Positions 17,316-27,222 of a stretch of 64,000 bases of DNA are shown one piece after another. Under the pieces are notes generated by a model. It saw only the letters and a list, made by a program, of their open reading frames with translations, had not been told where the DNA came from and searched no databases. Position 1 is the first letter of the stretch. Each line of letters starts with the position of its first letter. This stretch comes from Clostridia bacterium (GTDB lineage Bacteria; Bacillota; Clostridia; Christensenellales; SZUA-584). Where the stretch lies: NCBI GenBank assembly GCA_003249555.1, contig QKIQ01000110.1, forward strand, positions 1 through 64,000. Reading direction: 5' to 3'. The position numbers and the translations under genes are program-made.

Positions 17316-18386
17316 ATGAATCATAGAGAAAACATAAAATCTTTATATCGGCGCTGCGGCTATGAGTTTGTCCCTGTTTTTTTCAATTTGTGTCCTTCGC
17401 TCGTTGAAGAATATATCCGACAGACCGGCGATAAAACCGGAAATTATGCTGATTACTATAATTTTTCGTTACGCTCAGCTGGAGAGTTTCTTTTTAAGCC
17501 ACAGGATAAAGAGATATTTAAGTCATATTACGGATTCGAGCTAAGACCCGGTAGCAAGATCGACGATTACGGCGTTGGGCATATGCCCGGAAGCGAAGCC
17601 GCCAAGCATATGACCGAGATGGTTAACCCGATGAAAAACTTTTCGACTCTTGAGCAAATGAAAGATTATCCTTTTCCCGAATACGATTTTTCCGGCTTTG
17701 AAGCATACAAGAACAACGTCAAAGAATTACAGAGCCGCGGATTTGCCGTATATTATTCACGCGAATGCACCGTATGGGAAATGAGCTGGTATATACGCGG
17801 CATGGAGAATTTGATGTGCGATATGCTTACAGATGATGAAATGGCAACGTATATTCTTGACCGTATCACAGACCTTCATGAGCTTGCCGTCTGCACCGCG
17901 GCGAAAGCGGGGGTCGATATGATATTTCTTGGAGATGATATCGGAATGCAAAGGACAATCATGATGCGTAAGGAATTATACAATAAGTGGATTCAACCGC
18001 GCCTCAAACGCATCATTTCATCTATTAAAAACGTTAACCCCGATATTATCGTACAATACCATTCCTGTGGATATATTGAACCGCTTATAGACGACCTTAT
18101 TGATGCAGGTATTGATGTTTTAAATCCTGTCCAACCGGAATGTATGGATTTTAAAGAAATCTATATGAAATATGGAGATCGCTTGTCCTTTAACGGAACA
18201 CTGGGTACTCAGAAGCTGATTCCGTTCGGTACGCCTGAGGAAATCAAGGCGGAAACCTATCGCAATCTCGATATCGCCGGAAAATCCGGCGGTTTGCTGC
18301 CGTGTCCTACGCATTTGCTGGAACCCGAGGTGCCATGGGAAAACATCATGGCTTATTTGGAAGCGTGTCAAAGCTATAAAGGTTAG
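17316..18386 (+). CDS. URO-D superfamily protein, MtaA/CmuA-like, HxCG type
   Basis: A 356-residue URO-D fold protein that starts MNHRENIKSLYRRCGYEFVPV after an AAGGAGA site. The motif YHSCGY (H249, C251) matches the zinc-binding HxCG of corrinoid:thiol methyltransferases, and a candidate third ligand is the cysteine of GLLPCPTH. IDVLNPVQPECMDF and NGTLGTQKLIPFGTPEE follow the family pattern. It ends four bases from the converging chlD-like gene with no visible terminator between. A methyl-transfer role is plausible; the methyl donor is unknown and no corrinoid-binding protein gene is adjacent. Confidence 0.8.
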   Translation: MNHRENIKSLYRRCGYEFVPVFFNLCPSLVEEYIRQTGDKTGNYADYYNFSLRSAGEFLFKPQDKEIFKSYYGFELRPGSKIDDYGVGHMPGSEAAKHMTEMVNPMKNFSTLEQMKDYPFPEYDFSGFEAYKNNVKELQSRGFAVYYSRECTVWEMSWYIRGMENLMCDMLTDDEMATYILDRITDLHELAVCTAAKAGVDMIFLGDDIGMQRTIMMRKELYNKWIQPRLKRIISSIKNVNPDIIVQYHSCGYIEPLIDDLIDAGIDVLNPVQPECMDFKEIYMKYGDRLSFNGTLGTQKLIPFGTPEEIKAETYRNLDIAGKSGGLLPCPTHLLEPEVPWENIMAYLEACQSYKG

Positions 18387-18390
18387 CCGT

Positions 18391-20262
18391 TTAAGAATTA
18401 TGCATTGTTTTAATCACCGACCTCACCGCATTTTCAACCGTGTGGGATTTGAGTTCTTCCACCTTGATATACTGCGCATTCATACGCTGAGAAATTTGTG
18501 CCGCTAATCCCAGCTTTATCGGTCCCTTTTCCGTATCAATGACCACGCACTGCAAGTGCATATTTGCCATTGCGTCTGCCGCTGACATGGCCTCTTCGAA
18601 GGGGTCACCCGTCCGTTCATCGTTCGCTCTCCCATCAGTAATCAATACAAGAAGCGGAATCATATCCTTATCTTTGGACTGTTGTGACTTTATCATCTGC
18701 CACGCAAGCAACAGTCCTTGCGCAATCGGCGTCCTTCCGCCTGTCGGAAGCATTTGCAATCGTTTTTGCGCAAGTTCTACGCTGCGAGTAAACGGCAGCA
18801 GAACCTCCGCAGACTTTTTGCGAAACGCAATCATCCCCACCTTATCCCGTTTTTGATACGCATCAAAAAGCAACGACAGCACCGCGTTCTTTGTTTCTCT
18901 CATGCGCCGCTGCGCACCCATAGACCCGCTTGCATCGACCGCGAAAAGTATCGTCGTCCCCGCATGATGCTCCCGCTTTTTGATTCGAATATCTGATTTT
19001 TGAATATTTAATGCCGTGTCAGTACACACACGTCGCATTTGATATGGCGCCGCGGCACGCAGCGTTGCATCCAGTGCAATATCCTTGATGTCGTTTATAG
19101 GCTGATTGTATCCAATGTATCGGCCTTTGCTCGTACCGGATACCGTTTTGCTTCTGCGGCCGCTGCCTTTTCTTTTGTTCCGATCCTTGCGCTTCGTTCC
19201 AATATTCGTCACAGCATAAACTTCATTTCCCGCCACAACCGAATCGTCCGCTCTTTCATCTTGTCTAAACTGCATCTCCTGCTGCCCATTGCTGTCGGGC
19301 TGAATACTTGCTGACATTTGCGGATCGCCGTCTTGTTCTTGGCTTTTCGGTTTTTCATTTGTCCTATCGTATTGCCCTTCCATAGGCTGATCCGAAACAT
19401 TGTGGTCTCTATGCTCATTTTGCATACGGTGCGGCAACACAAATCTAGCGGCTTCTTCAATGTCCTCTCTGCTCACAGTATCCCTTTCGTTGTATGCCGT
19501 CACAGCGAGCGCGGTTTCTATCATGATGATTTCTGCTCTGTGGCCAGCCGCGTTTGCCAAATTTGCCAGTTCCGCCGCATATTCGACCACATCGTCCTCC
19601 ACACTAATGCTTGCAAGCCGACTCTTTGCGTCTGTAATTCTATGAGACAGTGAATCTTCCCACGTAATATATCTTTGTGCAAATGAAACCGGATTTTTTT
19701 CAAACTCAATCCGCTGACGCACAATCTGTTTTCGTTCTTCTGAGCTGACCATGCCTTTCATTTGCACATATAATCCAAACCGATCTAAAAACCCAGAGCG
19801 CAATGAAGCTTCTTCGGGATTCATAGAGCCGACAAGTAAAAACTCGCTTGCATGAATTTGCGAGATTCCTTCACGCTCCACGCGATTAACACCGCTTTGC
19901 GCCACATCCAGCAAGCTGTTGATAATCGTATCTGACAGCAGATTGACCTCATCCACATATAATACGTGGCCGTGAGCGCGAGCCAGCAGTCCGCTCGAAA
20001 ACGCGCGCTCTCCAGCTTTTACAGCACGCCGAAAATCGACAGAACCCAACAGCATATCTTCTGTGACGTTAAGCGGCATATCGATCACATTCGTACCAAT
20101 TGCCAAATTGTTCATTGCGCGCACCATTGTTGTTTTTGCACACCCTTTTTGTCCGCACAATAAAACGCCTCCAATCCTTGGATTGATCAGTCCGTATATA
20201 AGGGCAGCTTTGGCCTCTTGCTGTCCGATTATCGCAGTGAACGGAAAACGCACACTAGGCAT
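18391..20262 (-). CDS. chlD: Chelatase subunit D-like protein (AAA+ plus von Willebrand A domain)
   Basis: A 623-residue protein counted from the ATG at 20262 ([18 protein letters not shown]), which overlaps the chlI stop codon by eight bases; the frame extends upstream but that part lies inside chlI. Residues 1-290 form an AAA+ domain with Walker A ([10 protein letters not shown]) and [11 protein letters not shown] polar linker follows, and the C-terminal 200 residues are a VWA domain with an intact metal-binding motif (DASGSMG). With the ChlI-like and CobN-like proteins of the same operon it would make an ATP-driven class I metal chelatase. The cobalamin riboswitch upstream points to cobalt rather than magnesium. 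Confidence 0.85.
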   Translation of the reverse strand: MPSVRFPFTAIIGQQEAKAALIYGLINPRIGGVLLCGQKGCAKTTMVRAMNNLAIGTNVIDMPLNVTEDMLLGSVDFRRAVKAGERAFSSGLLARAHGHVLYVDEVNLLSDTIINSLLDVAQSGVNRVEREGISQIHASEFLLVGSMNPEEASLRSGFLDRFGLYVQMKGMVSSEERKQIVRQRIEFEKNPVSFAQRYITWEDSLSHRITDAKSRLASISVEDDVVEYAAELANLANAAGHRAEIIMIETALAVTAYNERDTVSREDIEEAARFVLPHRMQNEHRDHNVSDQPMEGQYDRTNEKPKSQEQDGDPQMSASIQPDSNGQQEMQFRQDERADDSVVAGNEVYAVTNIGTKRKDRNKRKGSGRRSKTVSGTSKGRYIGYNQPINDIKDIALDATLRAAAPYQMRRVCTDTALNIQKSDIRIKKREHHAGTTILFAVDASGSMGAQRRMRETKNAVLSLLFDAYQKRDKVGMIAFRKKSAEVLLPFTRSVELAQKRLQMLPTGGRTPIAQGLLLAWQMIKSQQSKDKDMIPLLVLITDGRANDERTGDPFEEAMSAADAMANMHLQCVVIDTEKGPIKLGLAAQISQRMNAQYIKVEELKSHTVENAVRSVIKTMHNS

Positions 20263-21286
20263 ACACAAGCTCCCTGATCTGCGTTTCGTTAAGCACTGAA
20301 TCGCCAAATGGGTGTTTACGCATACGGTGTGGCAATGCAAGCATTGCCGCAAGAAAGAGGTGGCTTTTTTTCACTGCCTTTTCGCCATAAAACGCAGCGA
20401 TCGTCATTGCCGTCTTAATAAGCGTAATATCTGCACGATGACCGTCCACCTCCAGCGCAATACCGATATGCGCAACGATGTTATATATTTCTTCAGGTGT
20501 TTCCACATCAGGCAACACCGTTTTTGCTTGCGCTATGCGTTTACGCAAATCCCTCTCTTCTTGTTCATATTTAATTGCTGTCGCTTCCGCATTCCGCTCG
20601 TATTCTAGACGCCTTTTCACAATCTCTTTGCGCAGCGAAGGGTCTTTCTCTCCCGACACCTGTACGACAAGCCCAAAACGATCCAGCAACTGCGGCCTAA
20701 GATCGCCCTCTTCGGGATTCATCGTACCGATAAGCACAAACCTCGCCGGATGGGAAAACGATACACCTTCGCGTTCGACGGTATTTACACCCATCGCCGC
20801 CGAATCAAGAAGCACATCAACAACATGATCGTCAAGCAAATTGACCTCGTCCACATAGAGTATGTTGTTGTTCGCTTGCGCAAGTATACCCGGCTCAAAT
20901 TCTTTTACACCGTGTTTGATCGCTTTTTCAATATCGAGCGTTCCCACAACGCGGTCTTCCGTCGCGCTGACTGGCAATTCTACCACACGCTGGCGCCGCT
21001 GCTCGCATACAAATTTTTTTGCATCGCCCATCCGAGTTCTGCATTCTTCACAGAGATGCGCTGTTTCACATATGTTGCATTGAAAGCGGCAACCAGCCAC
21101 TGTTGGAATATTTTCCAGCAGATCCACAAGTCCGCGAACCGCTGTTGATTTGGCTGTTCCTTTCTCTCCGCGAATTAGCACGCCGCCGATCGACGGGTTT
21201 ATCACATTGAGTATCAATGCCAGCTTCATATCCTCCTGCCCGGCGATGGCAGCAAACGGATAGCCTTTTTTTATTTTGTCTCCCAT
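20255..21286 (-). CDS. chlI: Chelatase subunit I-like AAA+ ATPase with Cys-rich insert
   Basis: A 343-residue AAA+ ATPase that powers metal insertion by the CobN/BchH-type subunit. Walker A is GEKGTAKST (about residues 40-48), the [19 protein letters not shown] stretch is the family signature, and Walker B is [11 protein letters not shown]. Six cysteines lie between residues 66 and 94 (C66, C70, C73, C79, C82, C94) in a CRFQCNIC...CEEC arrangement that could bind zinc or an iron-sulfur centre. It is four bases downstream of cbiK and overlaps chlD. The target metal is inferred as cobalt from context. Confidence 0.88.
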   Translation of the reverse strand: MGDKIKKGYPFAAIAGQEDMKLALILNVINPSIGGVLIRGEKGTAKSTAVRGLVDLLENIPTVAGCRFQCNICETAHLCEECRTRMGDAKKFVCEQRRQRVVELPVSATEDRVVGTLDIEKAIKHGVKEFEPGILAQANNNILYVDEVNLLDDHVVDVLLDSAAMGVNTVEREGVSFSHPARFVLIGTMNPEEGDLRPQLLDRFGLVVQVSGEKDPSLRKEIVKRRLEYERNAEATAIKYEQEERDLRKRIAQAKTVLPDVETPEEIYNIVAHIGIALEVDGHRADITLIKTAMTIAAFYGEKAVKKSHLFLAAMLALPHRMRKHPFGDSVLNETQIRELVYA

Positions 21287-21289
21287 AAG

Positions 21290-22075
21290 TCATTCCTTAC
21301 CTGCATTATCTGCAGCCTTCGCATGGTGATAAAAGATTTCAGCGGCCTCTTTATAATCACCAAGTCCGATTAATTCGACTTTTGGATTAAACCCTTGCGC
21401 TTCCAGTATAGTCATCCATGAATCATCCTCATTTCCTGCCATATCGTTTTTTGCATGATCCCCGGCAACGATCATAAATGGCATCAGTGTCACATTATTG
21501 ACGCCACAATGACGCATTTTGTTTATTGCGTGATTTAAGGGCGGAAAGCCCTCGACCGTCGCAACAAAAATATTATTGATGCCCTGATACCGCATAAAGT
21601 CTTCGAGCATGCAGTATGCCGCATTACTGTGATGCTCCGTTCCATGACCCATAAGCAGTATCGCCTCATGCCGTGCCGCGACAGGCCGATACATCTTCGC
21701 GATCACTTCGTAGTCTTTTTTACATGATAGAAGCGGCAAACCCAGCGTTATTTTTTGAAATTTGCCTCGCATTTGCATAATCTCATCTCGTGTCATTTCA
21801 TACTCGATACCGTTTATGACATGCAGTGACTGACATACAACATCCGTATATCCCATGGAATAGATTTTTTCAAGCGCTTTAAGAGGCGTATCAATGAGTA
21901 TTCCGTCACGCTCCGCAAGCTTCTTTATTATCTTGCGCGATGTAAACGCGCGAAAGCAGTCGTGCTCCGGGCATCTCATTTTAATGTGTGATTCTATGTT
22001 TTTAATGGATTTTCGCGCATCTGCATAGCTAGAACCAAAGCTGATCATGAGCAGCGCTTTTTTCTTGTTCGTCAT
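21290..22075 (-). CDS. cbiK: Sirohydrochlorin cobaltochelatase CbiK
   Basis: A 261-residue class II chelatase that inserts Co2+ into sirohydrochlorin without ATP, the entry step of the anaerobic cobalamin route. The two metal-binding histidines are in place at H144 (LMGHGTEHH) and H207 (GDHAKND), close to H145 and H207 of the Salmonella enzyme. There is no signal peptide, so it acts in the cytoplasm. It sits between a lipoprotein gene and chlI in the riboswitch-controlled btu/cobN operon. It supplies the cobalt-sirohydrochlorin methylated by CbiL. Confidence 0.92.
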   Translation of the reverse strand: MTNKKKALLMISFGSSYADARKSIKNIESHIKMRCPEHDCFRAFTSRKIIKKLAERDGILIDTPLKALEKIYSMGYTDVVCQSLHVINGIEYEMTRDEIMQMRGKFQKITLGLPLLSCKKDYEVIAKMYRPVAARHEAILLMGHGTEHHSNAAYCMLEDFMRYQGINNIFVATVEGFPPLNHAINKMRHCGVNNVTLMPFMIVAGDHAKNDMAGNEDDSWMTILEAQGFNPKVELIGLGDYKEAAEIFYHHAKAADNAGKE

Positions 22076-22130
22076 TTTTTATCCCTTAATGTGAAATTAG
22101 GCGACCGCAGCTAACGGCCGCCTAAAAATC

Positions 22131-22637
22131 CTAATTTACCGCATCCTCGATTGACATCCCATATGTGTCCGTAAAATATGCGATCAGTTTATCTACCATT
22201 TCTTTTGTTTCACTTTCCGCACCTTCAAAGCGGCCGGAATCCTTTGTTGACTGTGTGACATCCGCATTTTCTTTGTCTTCAATCTTCTTTATGACACCTT
22301 CTTTGTAATCAAAGAAGTAATGAAAACCCGTACCCATCATCGACACATAGCGAAAACGGTGGCAAGTGGAATCCGCCGGCGTAAATTTATAAAATTCAAC
22401 CGTATCCTCGCCGTTTTTGTCCGTGATTTGCATGTTGACAAAGCCTTCGTTTTTATCGACCGTAATGTTAAGGCCACCGTCAAGCGGGCTTCCCTGTGTG
22501 TCTAGCACGCTGAGCATGCCGTCGCCATTGTCCTTAAGCACAGCCGCTGCATTTTTCGAGGACGCAGCCGAAGGCGCACATGCCGCAGCCATAGCCAGTA
22601 TCAATACAACCAAACCAATCAATAACCCTTTTTTCAT
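22131..22637 (-). CDS. Uncharacterised lipoprotein in the chelatase operon
   Basis: A 168-residue predicted lipoprotein with signal MKKGLLIGLVVLILAMAAAC and lipid-attachment Cys20. The start chosen is the ATG at 22637, seven bases after AGGAG; the upstream extension has no site. The mature part is small, acidic and predicted mostly beta, with an alpha-helical end (ETKEMVDKLIAYFTDTYGMSIEDA). It contains H and M residues (CHRFRYVSMMGTGFHYFF) that could bind metal or a tetrapyrrole. I do not recognise the family. Its place between cobN and cbiK under a cobalamin riboswitch suggests an extracellular role in cobalt or corrinoid handling. Confidence 0.75.
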   Translation of the reverse strand: MKKGLLIGLVVLILAMAAACAPSAASSKNAAAVLKDNGDGMLSVLDTQGSPLDGGLNITVDKNEGFVNMQITDKNGEDTVEFYKFTPADSTCHRFRYVSMMGTGFHYFFDYKEGVIKKIEDKENADVTQSTKDSGRFEGAESETKEMVDKLIAYFTDTYGMSIEDAVN

Positions 22638-22680
22638 TTCATTTCTCCTCTTAAATAAATATTTTGACCCATAAGGTAGA

Positions 22681-25600
22681 TCACGCACCGTTTTCAATGT
22701 GTTCTTCCACGTCTCCTTCAATACCGAGGTGCTCGCGGCGCAGCGTATCTAGCTGTTCATCTGACGCATCCCAATATCCTCGCTGCTGATATTCAAGCAT
22801 CTGTTCAATAATCTCTAAATACGCATACGGATTGTTCTCTTTCATCCGCTGGCGCATCTGCTCGTCGTTCACATACGCTTCATGCAAATCATTGTAGACC
22901 CATTCTTCCACCTCGCCTGTGGTTGCAGCAAGACCCATGATATTTTCAAAACGATCGGCGATTTTTTGCGCCCCGTGGTATTTATGCGCCAGCATACCGT
23001 CAATCCACTTTGGATTCAGCAAGCGAGTACGAATACCGCGCCCGATAGATTTCGCCGCTGTCTCTGTCTCAACACACTCGCCAGTTGTATCCGTAATGAA
23101 AATGTTCACTTTCTCGCCACGTGCCAATTCCACCGACTTGGCGAGCCCACCGAAAAACTCGTAGTAATGGTCAAGATCCGTCACTTCATATTCATGACTG
23201 CTGCGAATTTGCGAGACAAGATTAACACTCCTTAAATTGGCAGTATACAGCTCTTTTGCTTCCATACCGCGATGGTTGAGTGAATAAACGTGCTTCATTT
23301 TATCGGCAAACGCATCACCCAGTTGGCTTTCATCGTCCCAGCTCTTTGTCTCGATAATACTTGTGAGATTCGTACCGTACTCACCCTCACCCGGTCCGAA
23401 TATACGCGCCGCAGACAGTTCATACGCTTTTTCTTCGTCCATACCTTTTGCTATAAGCTTCGTATAGATTCGTTTTGCATTTGCACGAATGGGATTTATT
23501 TCATCCGGCTCGTTAAGCTCAACAATTTGCCGCAGCAGCTTATTTAAATCGTCAATGAGGTTCGGGAACATGTCACGGAAAAAGCCGCATATATTAATAA
23601 CGACATCGACGCGCGGATGTTTGAGCTCCTCTGATGGAATGATTTCGTATTTAGGCTCCCAAACATTCGCGCTTTTGAGCTTGCGCACACCAAGATACGC
23701 GAGCACTTGAGCCACGGTTTCACCCTGCGTGCGCGATGTTTCGAGACCCCAGAGTATCACAGCAGTGGATTTGGGCGGTACACCTTTGTCCTTCACAAAC
23801 GCGTCAATGGTATTTTGCGCAATACGCTGACCACATGCGACCGCGGTGTCACTGGGCACATGCCGCGGATCAAACTGATACACATTGTAACCCGTTGGCA
23901 GCACTTTAGGACTGCGGTATATATCCCCCGCAAGCTGTGCAGGGTTATACCGTCCTGAAAGGACACGCATCAAGCCGTTTGTTTCGTTGTTCATCATGCT
24001 TTTTTTTATGATATCCTTGGCATGACGAAGCGTATCCATCGCTCGTTTGTAATTTTCCTTACTTGCTATCCGCTGCTGATCTATCTTCCCCGTTGACATA
24101 TATTGTTCAAACAAACGATCTGCGATATCTGTTATCATTTTCAGCGTATATCCGTCTGCTGAATTGATGACTTCGTCATAATCTTGCCCGAGGTCGTCTG
24201 CCACGATGCGATGCAGCGACAACGTATCCGCACTGTCATACCTCAATAGTCCGCGCACAAACGATGCCGCCTGCCGCTCGGTATATCCTATGCCAAAAGT
24301 ATGCAGCCCTTTGGGAATCAACGAACGGTGCATCCGCGCCAGCTCGTGTTCGATTTCGTCCACATCATCGGACAAGTTATTCTGTTTTGCCGTTTCTTTT
24401 ATAGTCGCCAGCAAATCGCCGCACCGCGCGGGCGCACTTAGCTTCGCCTCACGGTATTCATCGATCAGTGCGTTCAGCTGAACAAACTCACCGTATAGCT
24501 CTCCCGGCACATACTCTGTCGGCTGATAGCTTATAATGTTCGCATGTGATCTGCGTTTGGCAATCATCGCCTCGGAAGGGTTGCCAGAGTAATAAAGATA
24601 TATATGCGGAATATCCGACACCATAATGTCTGGGAAGCATGTGCCCGACATGCCGCATTCTTTGCCTTTTGTAAATTCCAACGTACCATGCGTTCCCACA
24701 TGAATCATCGCATCCGCGCAAAATTCATCGCGCAGCCATTGATAAAATGCGATGTACTGGTGATGCGGCGTGAGCTGTTTGTCGTGATACAACTTTTCAC
24801 TGTCTTCATGAACACCGCGGCTCGGCTGAAGACCGATGAACACGTTGCCCAACCGTATGCCCGGTATGAGGAAACTGCCGTCGGCACCCACCATCACATC
24901 GCCGGGCGCCACACCCCAGTCCTTGACCGTTTGGTCATAATACGGTGCATTTTTCACCTTATTGATATACGATTTCACATCATAGCGGATCATCGCGCTT
25001 TCTTTGCAAAAGTATCGTGCCGTATTCATGATGCCGCCAGACGTAAACCGCTCGATCAGCACGTCTTTTGAAATCGGCTGCACGTCGTAACCTTGTGTCT
25101 TTAAATCAACAAGCAGCTTTTCAATGCTTGCAAACGTATCAAGGAACGATCCGCCGAATAAATTCGCTTCTCCCGGCGGATAGTTGTAGCATATGATCGC
25201 TATTTTTTTATTACTGTTTGGCTTCATGCGCAGCGCTAACTGCTTTTTGATACGCCGCACCACCTTTTCTACCCGTTCGGGTATCAGCGACAATTCACGC
25301 AGGTCAACGTCGAATTGGGCATTGCGGTCTGGCTCGCTCATTGCGGCAACCGGAATCGCTTCCATGCTGCCGTCCAATTCGGGCAACATCACGGACAGTA
25401 TAAACTCCATTGCGTTAATACCCTGCGCCGACTGCTCCCATTCCGGTACCTGCCGACGGGACATGAAAAAAGGATGCATATACGGTGCGTCAATATCACT
25501 TAGCACATCGACCGCTTTTTGTGCATCACCACCCATCGGACCCGCACTTAATCTAAACGACATAAAATTGACGATTAGATCCACTGTTTTACCCTCCACA

Positions 25601-26418
25601 TTCTTCATCAGCTTTGAAAACGCGCAAAAATCGCTTGCTGAGGGGCTGGAAAACGCAACGGGTAAAATATTTGCGAAGTCACTGAGGCGTTCACATATCT
25701 GTGCCACACACGGTCTTGTGTCGTTTGGATATGTATGCCCGTAGAAAAGCACCGCCACGATTGGTTTTTTTACATCCAAACAAAATTTCTCACAGTATTT
25801 CGAGTATGTGTCAAAGTATTGATTGGTTTGCGGATTGCATATGCCAATTTCAGGTATTTCACGTGCCTTGTCCGGTTTCGGCAACTCAATATGTCCGCCG
25901 TATTCGCGCAGCAAAAGCAGCAGCATATTGCGTATGTTGTATTCGTCCGCAATAGCAAAATATTTGCTGATCTGCGACAAGTTCCCCATATCACGCATCT
26001 TGCCCGGCATCACCTTGTCCATCGTTTCAGCCATGCCCGCCATCTTTTTCATGGCCTGCATGTCAGGCTTTTTTCCTCCCGTTTCATCACCCATTTTCAG
26101 GCTTTGCGCACAAATACTGCCCAGCCGCATATATTCTCTGCCGCTGCGTCCATACGGGATAATCTGCCCTTTTGCCTGTTCGAGCGCGTCGTTCACGGCT
26201 TTGATAACAAATTCGGGTGAGCCCATCAGATCAACGAGCACCGCATCGCTTCCCGCGATGCTTTTTTGCATCTTTTCACATTTCTGTTTTGTCATTTCAT
26301 GGGCCGCATAAAAGACTTCGAGGCGCAGCATTCCCGGGTAATCCTTATCAAACTGCTTAAACACACGGATCAGCATTTTCAAGCTGGCCGTGCTAACTGT
26401 CACCACTGCAAATTTCAT
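22681..26418 (-). CDS. cobN: CobN/BchH-type cobaltochelatase large subunit
   Basis: A 1245-residue protein of the CobN/BchH family, the tetrapyrrole-binding catalytic subunit of class I chelatases. Characteristic segments include IHVGTHGTLEFTKGKECG, VILWGLETSRTQGETVAQ, the long conserved core, and FGPGEGEYGTN. Its length matches BchH/CobN (about 1200-1300). The start overlaps the btuD stop (ATGA). With chlI and chlD in the same operon the full three-subunit complex is encoded. In aerobes CobN works on hydrogenobyrinate diamide; here it coexists with the early-insertion enzyme CbiK, so its true substrate is open: cobalt into a scavenged ring, or another metal. Confidence 0.88.
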   Translation of the reverse strand: MKFAVVTVSTASLKMLIRVFKQFDKDYPGMLRLEVFYAAHEMTKQKCEKMQKSIAGSDAVLVDLMGSPEFVIKAVNDALEQAKGQIIPYGRSGREYMRLGSICAQSLKMGDETGGKKPDMQAMKKMAGMAETMDKVMPGKMRDMGNLSQISKYFAIADEYNIRNMLLLLLREYGGHIELPKPDKAREIPEIGICNPQTNQYFDTYSKYCEKFCLDVKKPIVAVLFYGHTYPNDTRPCVAQICERLSDFANILPVAFSSPSASDFCAFSKLMKNVEGKTVDLIVNFMSFRLSAGPMGGDAQKAVDVLSDIDAPYMHPFFMSRRQVPEWEQSAQGINAMEFILSVMLPELDGSMEAIPVAAMSEPDRNAQFDVDLRELSLIPERVEKVVRRIKKQLALRMKPNSNKKIAIICYNYPPGEANLFGGSFLDTFASIEKLLVDLKTQGYDVQPISKDVLIERFTSGGIMNTARYFCKESAMIRYDVKSYINKVKNAPYYDQTVKDWGVAPGDVMVGADGSFLIPGIRLGNVFIGLQPSRGVHEDSEKLYHDKQLTPHHQYIAFYQWLRDEFCADAMIHVGTHGTLEFTKGKECGMSGTCFPDIMVSDIPHIYLYYSGNPSEAMIAKRRSHANIISYQPTEYVPGELYGEFVQLNALIDEYREAKLSAPARCGDLLATIKETAKQNNLSDDVDEIEHELARMHRSLIPKGLHTFGIGYTERQAASFVRGLLRYDSADTLSLHRIVADDLGQDYDEVINSADGYTLKMITDIADRLFEQYMSTGKIDQQRIASKENYKRAMDTLRHAKDIIKKSMMNNETNGLMRVLSGRYNPAQLAGDIYRSPKVLPTGYNVYQFDPRHVPSDTAVACGQRIAQNTIDAFVKDKGVPPKSTAVILWGLETSRTQGETVAQVLAYLGVRKLKSANVWEPKYEIIPSEELKHPRVDVVINICGFFRDMFPNLIDDLNKLLRQIVELNEPDEINPIRANAKRIYTKLIAKGMDEEKAYELSAARIFGPGEGEYGTNLTSIIETKSWDDESQLGDAFADKMKHVYSLNHRGMEAKELYTANLRSVNLVSQIRSSHEYEVTDLDHYYEFFGGLAKSVELARGEKVNIFITDTTGECVETETAAKSIGRGIRTRLLNPKWIDGMLAHKYHGAQKIADRFENIMGLAATTGEVEEWVYNDLHEAYVNDEQMRQRMKENNPYAYLEIIEQMLEYQQRGYWDASDEQLDTLRREHLGIEGDVEEHIENGA

Positions 26419-27221
26419 TTTTTCACCTCATGCTTGCCAGCCACGCTTTTTGCGTAAAAAATCGGTTTATCATTGTGCAAATCGCTAGTAATCACCGCTT
26501 CAACACGAAAAACATCCATAAAAACTTGAGATGTAAGTATTTCCCACGGTTCACCCGACGCATACTTCTCACCCTCACAAATCACGATCAATTCATCCGA
26601 ATACCGCGCTGCGTGGTTGATATCGTGCAACACCATCAGTATTGTAATGCCTTCTTCCTCGTTGAGCCGCGACACCAGCTCGAGCACCTCGAGCTGGTGG
26701 GAGATGTCTAAAAATGTCGTCGGCTCATCCAAAATCAATATCTGGGGTTTTTGCGCCAGCGCCATCGCGATCCACGCACGCTGCCGCTCCCCTCCCGATA
26801 GCGTAGATATACGACGGTTTTCAAATTGCTTCATACCCGTCTTGGCTATACACTCGTCGATGATATGTTTGTCTTGCGGGTCTTTGCCCTTCCACCAGTC
26901 CCTATGCGCAAAACGACCGTATGATATTAACTGGCGTACAGATACGTCGTTCATATTGGAATGCGTCTGTGTCAACACAGCCATTTCCCGCGCAATCTGC
27001 TTAGACGGCATGTGAAAGATGTTTTGGCCGTTCAAAGACACACTCCCGGATGTCGGCTTAATGTTACGGGACAATGCACGCAGCATTGTCGTTTTCCCTG
27101 AACCGTTTGGTCCAATAATCGAGTACACTTTACCACGCTCTATCTTCAAAGATACGTTGCTGATAATCTGATGATCTTTGATATGTACGCTGACGTTTTT
27201 TGCCGTAAGAATACTGTTCAT
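26415..27221 (-). CDS. btuD: ABC transporter ATPase, BtuD/FecE type
   Basis: A 268-residue ATPase with Walker A GPNGSGKTTML, signature LSGGERQRAWIAMALAQ and Walker B ILILDEPTTFLD. It drives the BtuC-type permease encoded two bases upstream. The family covers corrinoids, ferric siderophores and heme; the cobalamin riboswitch at the head of this operon favours corrinoids or cobalt chelates. It overlaps cobN by four bases. Confidence 0.88.
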   Translation of the reverse strand: MNSILTAKNVSVHIKDHQIISNVSLKIERGKVYSIIGPNGSGKTTMLRALSRNIKPTSGSVSLNGQNIFHMPSKQIAREMAVLTQTHSNMNDVSVRQLISYGRFAHRDWWKGKDPQDKHIIDECIAKTGMKQFENRRISTLSGGERQRAWIAMALAQKPQILILDEPTTFLDISHQLEVLELVSRLNEEEGITILMVLHDINHAARYSDELIVICEGEKYASGEPWEILTSQVFMDVFRVEAVITSDLHNDKPIFYAKSVAGKHEVKK

Positions 27222-27222
27222 A

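Noticed and set aside
20263-20352. N-terminal extension of the chlD-like gene
   Set aside because: The 30 extra residues ([10 protein letters not shown]...) lie within chlI and match no family; the ATG at 20262 has AGGGAG upstream.
22638-22721. N-terminal extension of the lipoprotein gene
   Set aside because: The extension would bury the lipoprotein signal and overlaps the end of cobN; AGGAGA marks the ATG at 22637.
18391-26418. Bacteriochlorophyll magnesium chelatase (BchH/I/D)
   Set aside because: No other bacteriochlorophyll gene is present; the cobalamin riboswitch and cbiK point to cobalt or corrinoids.
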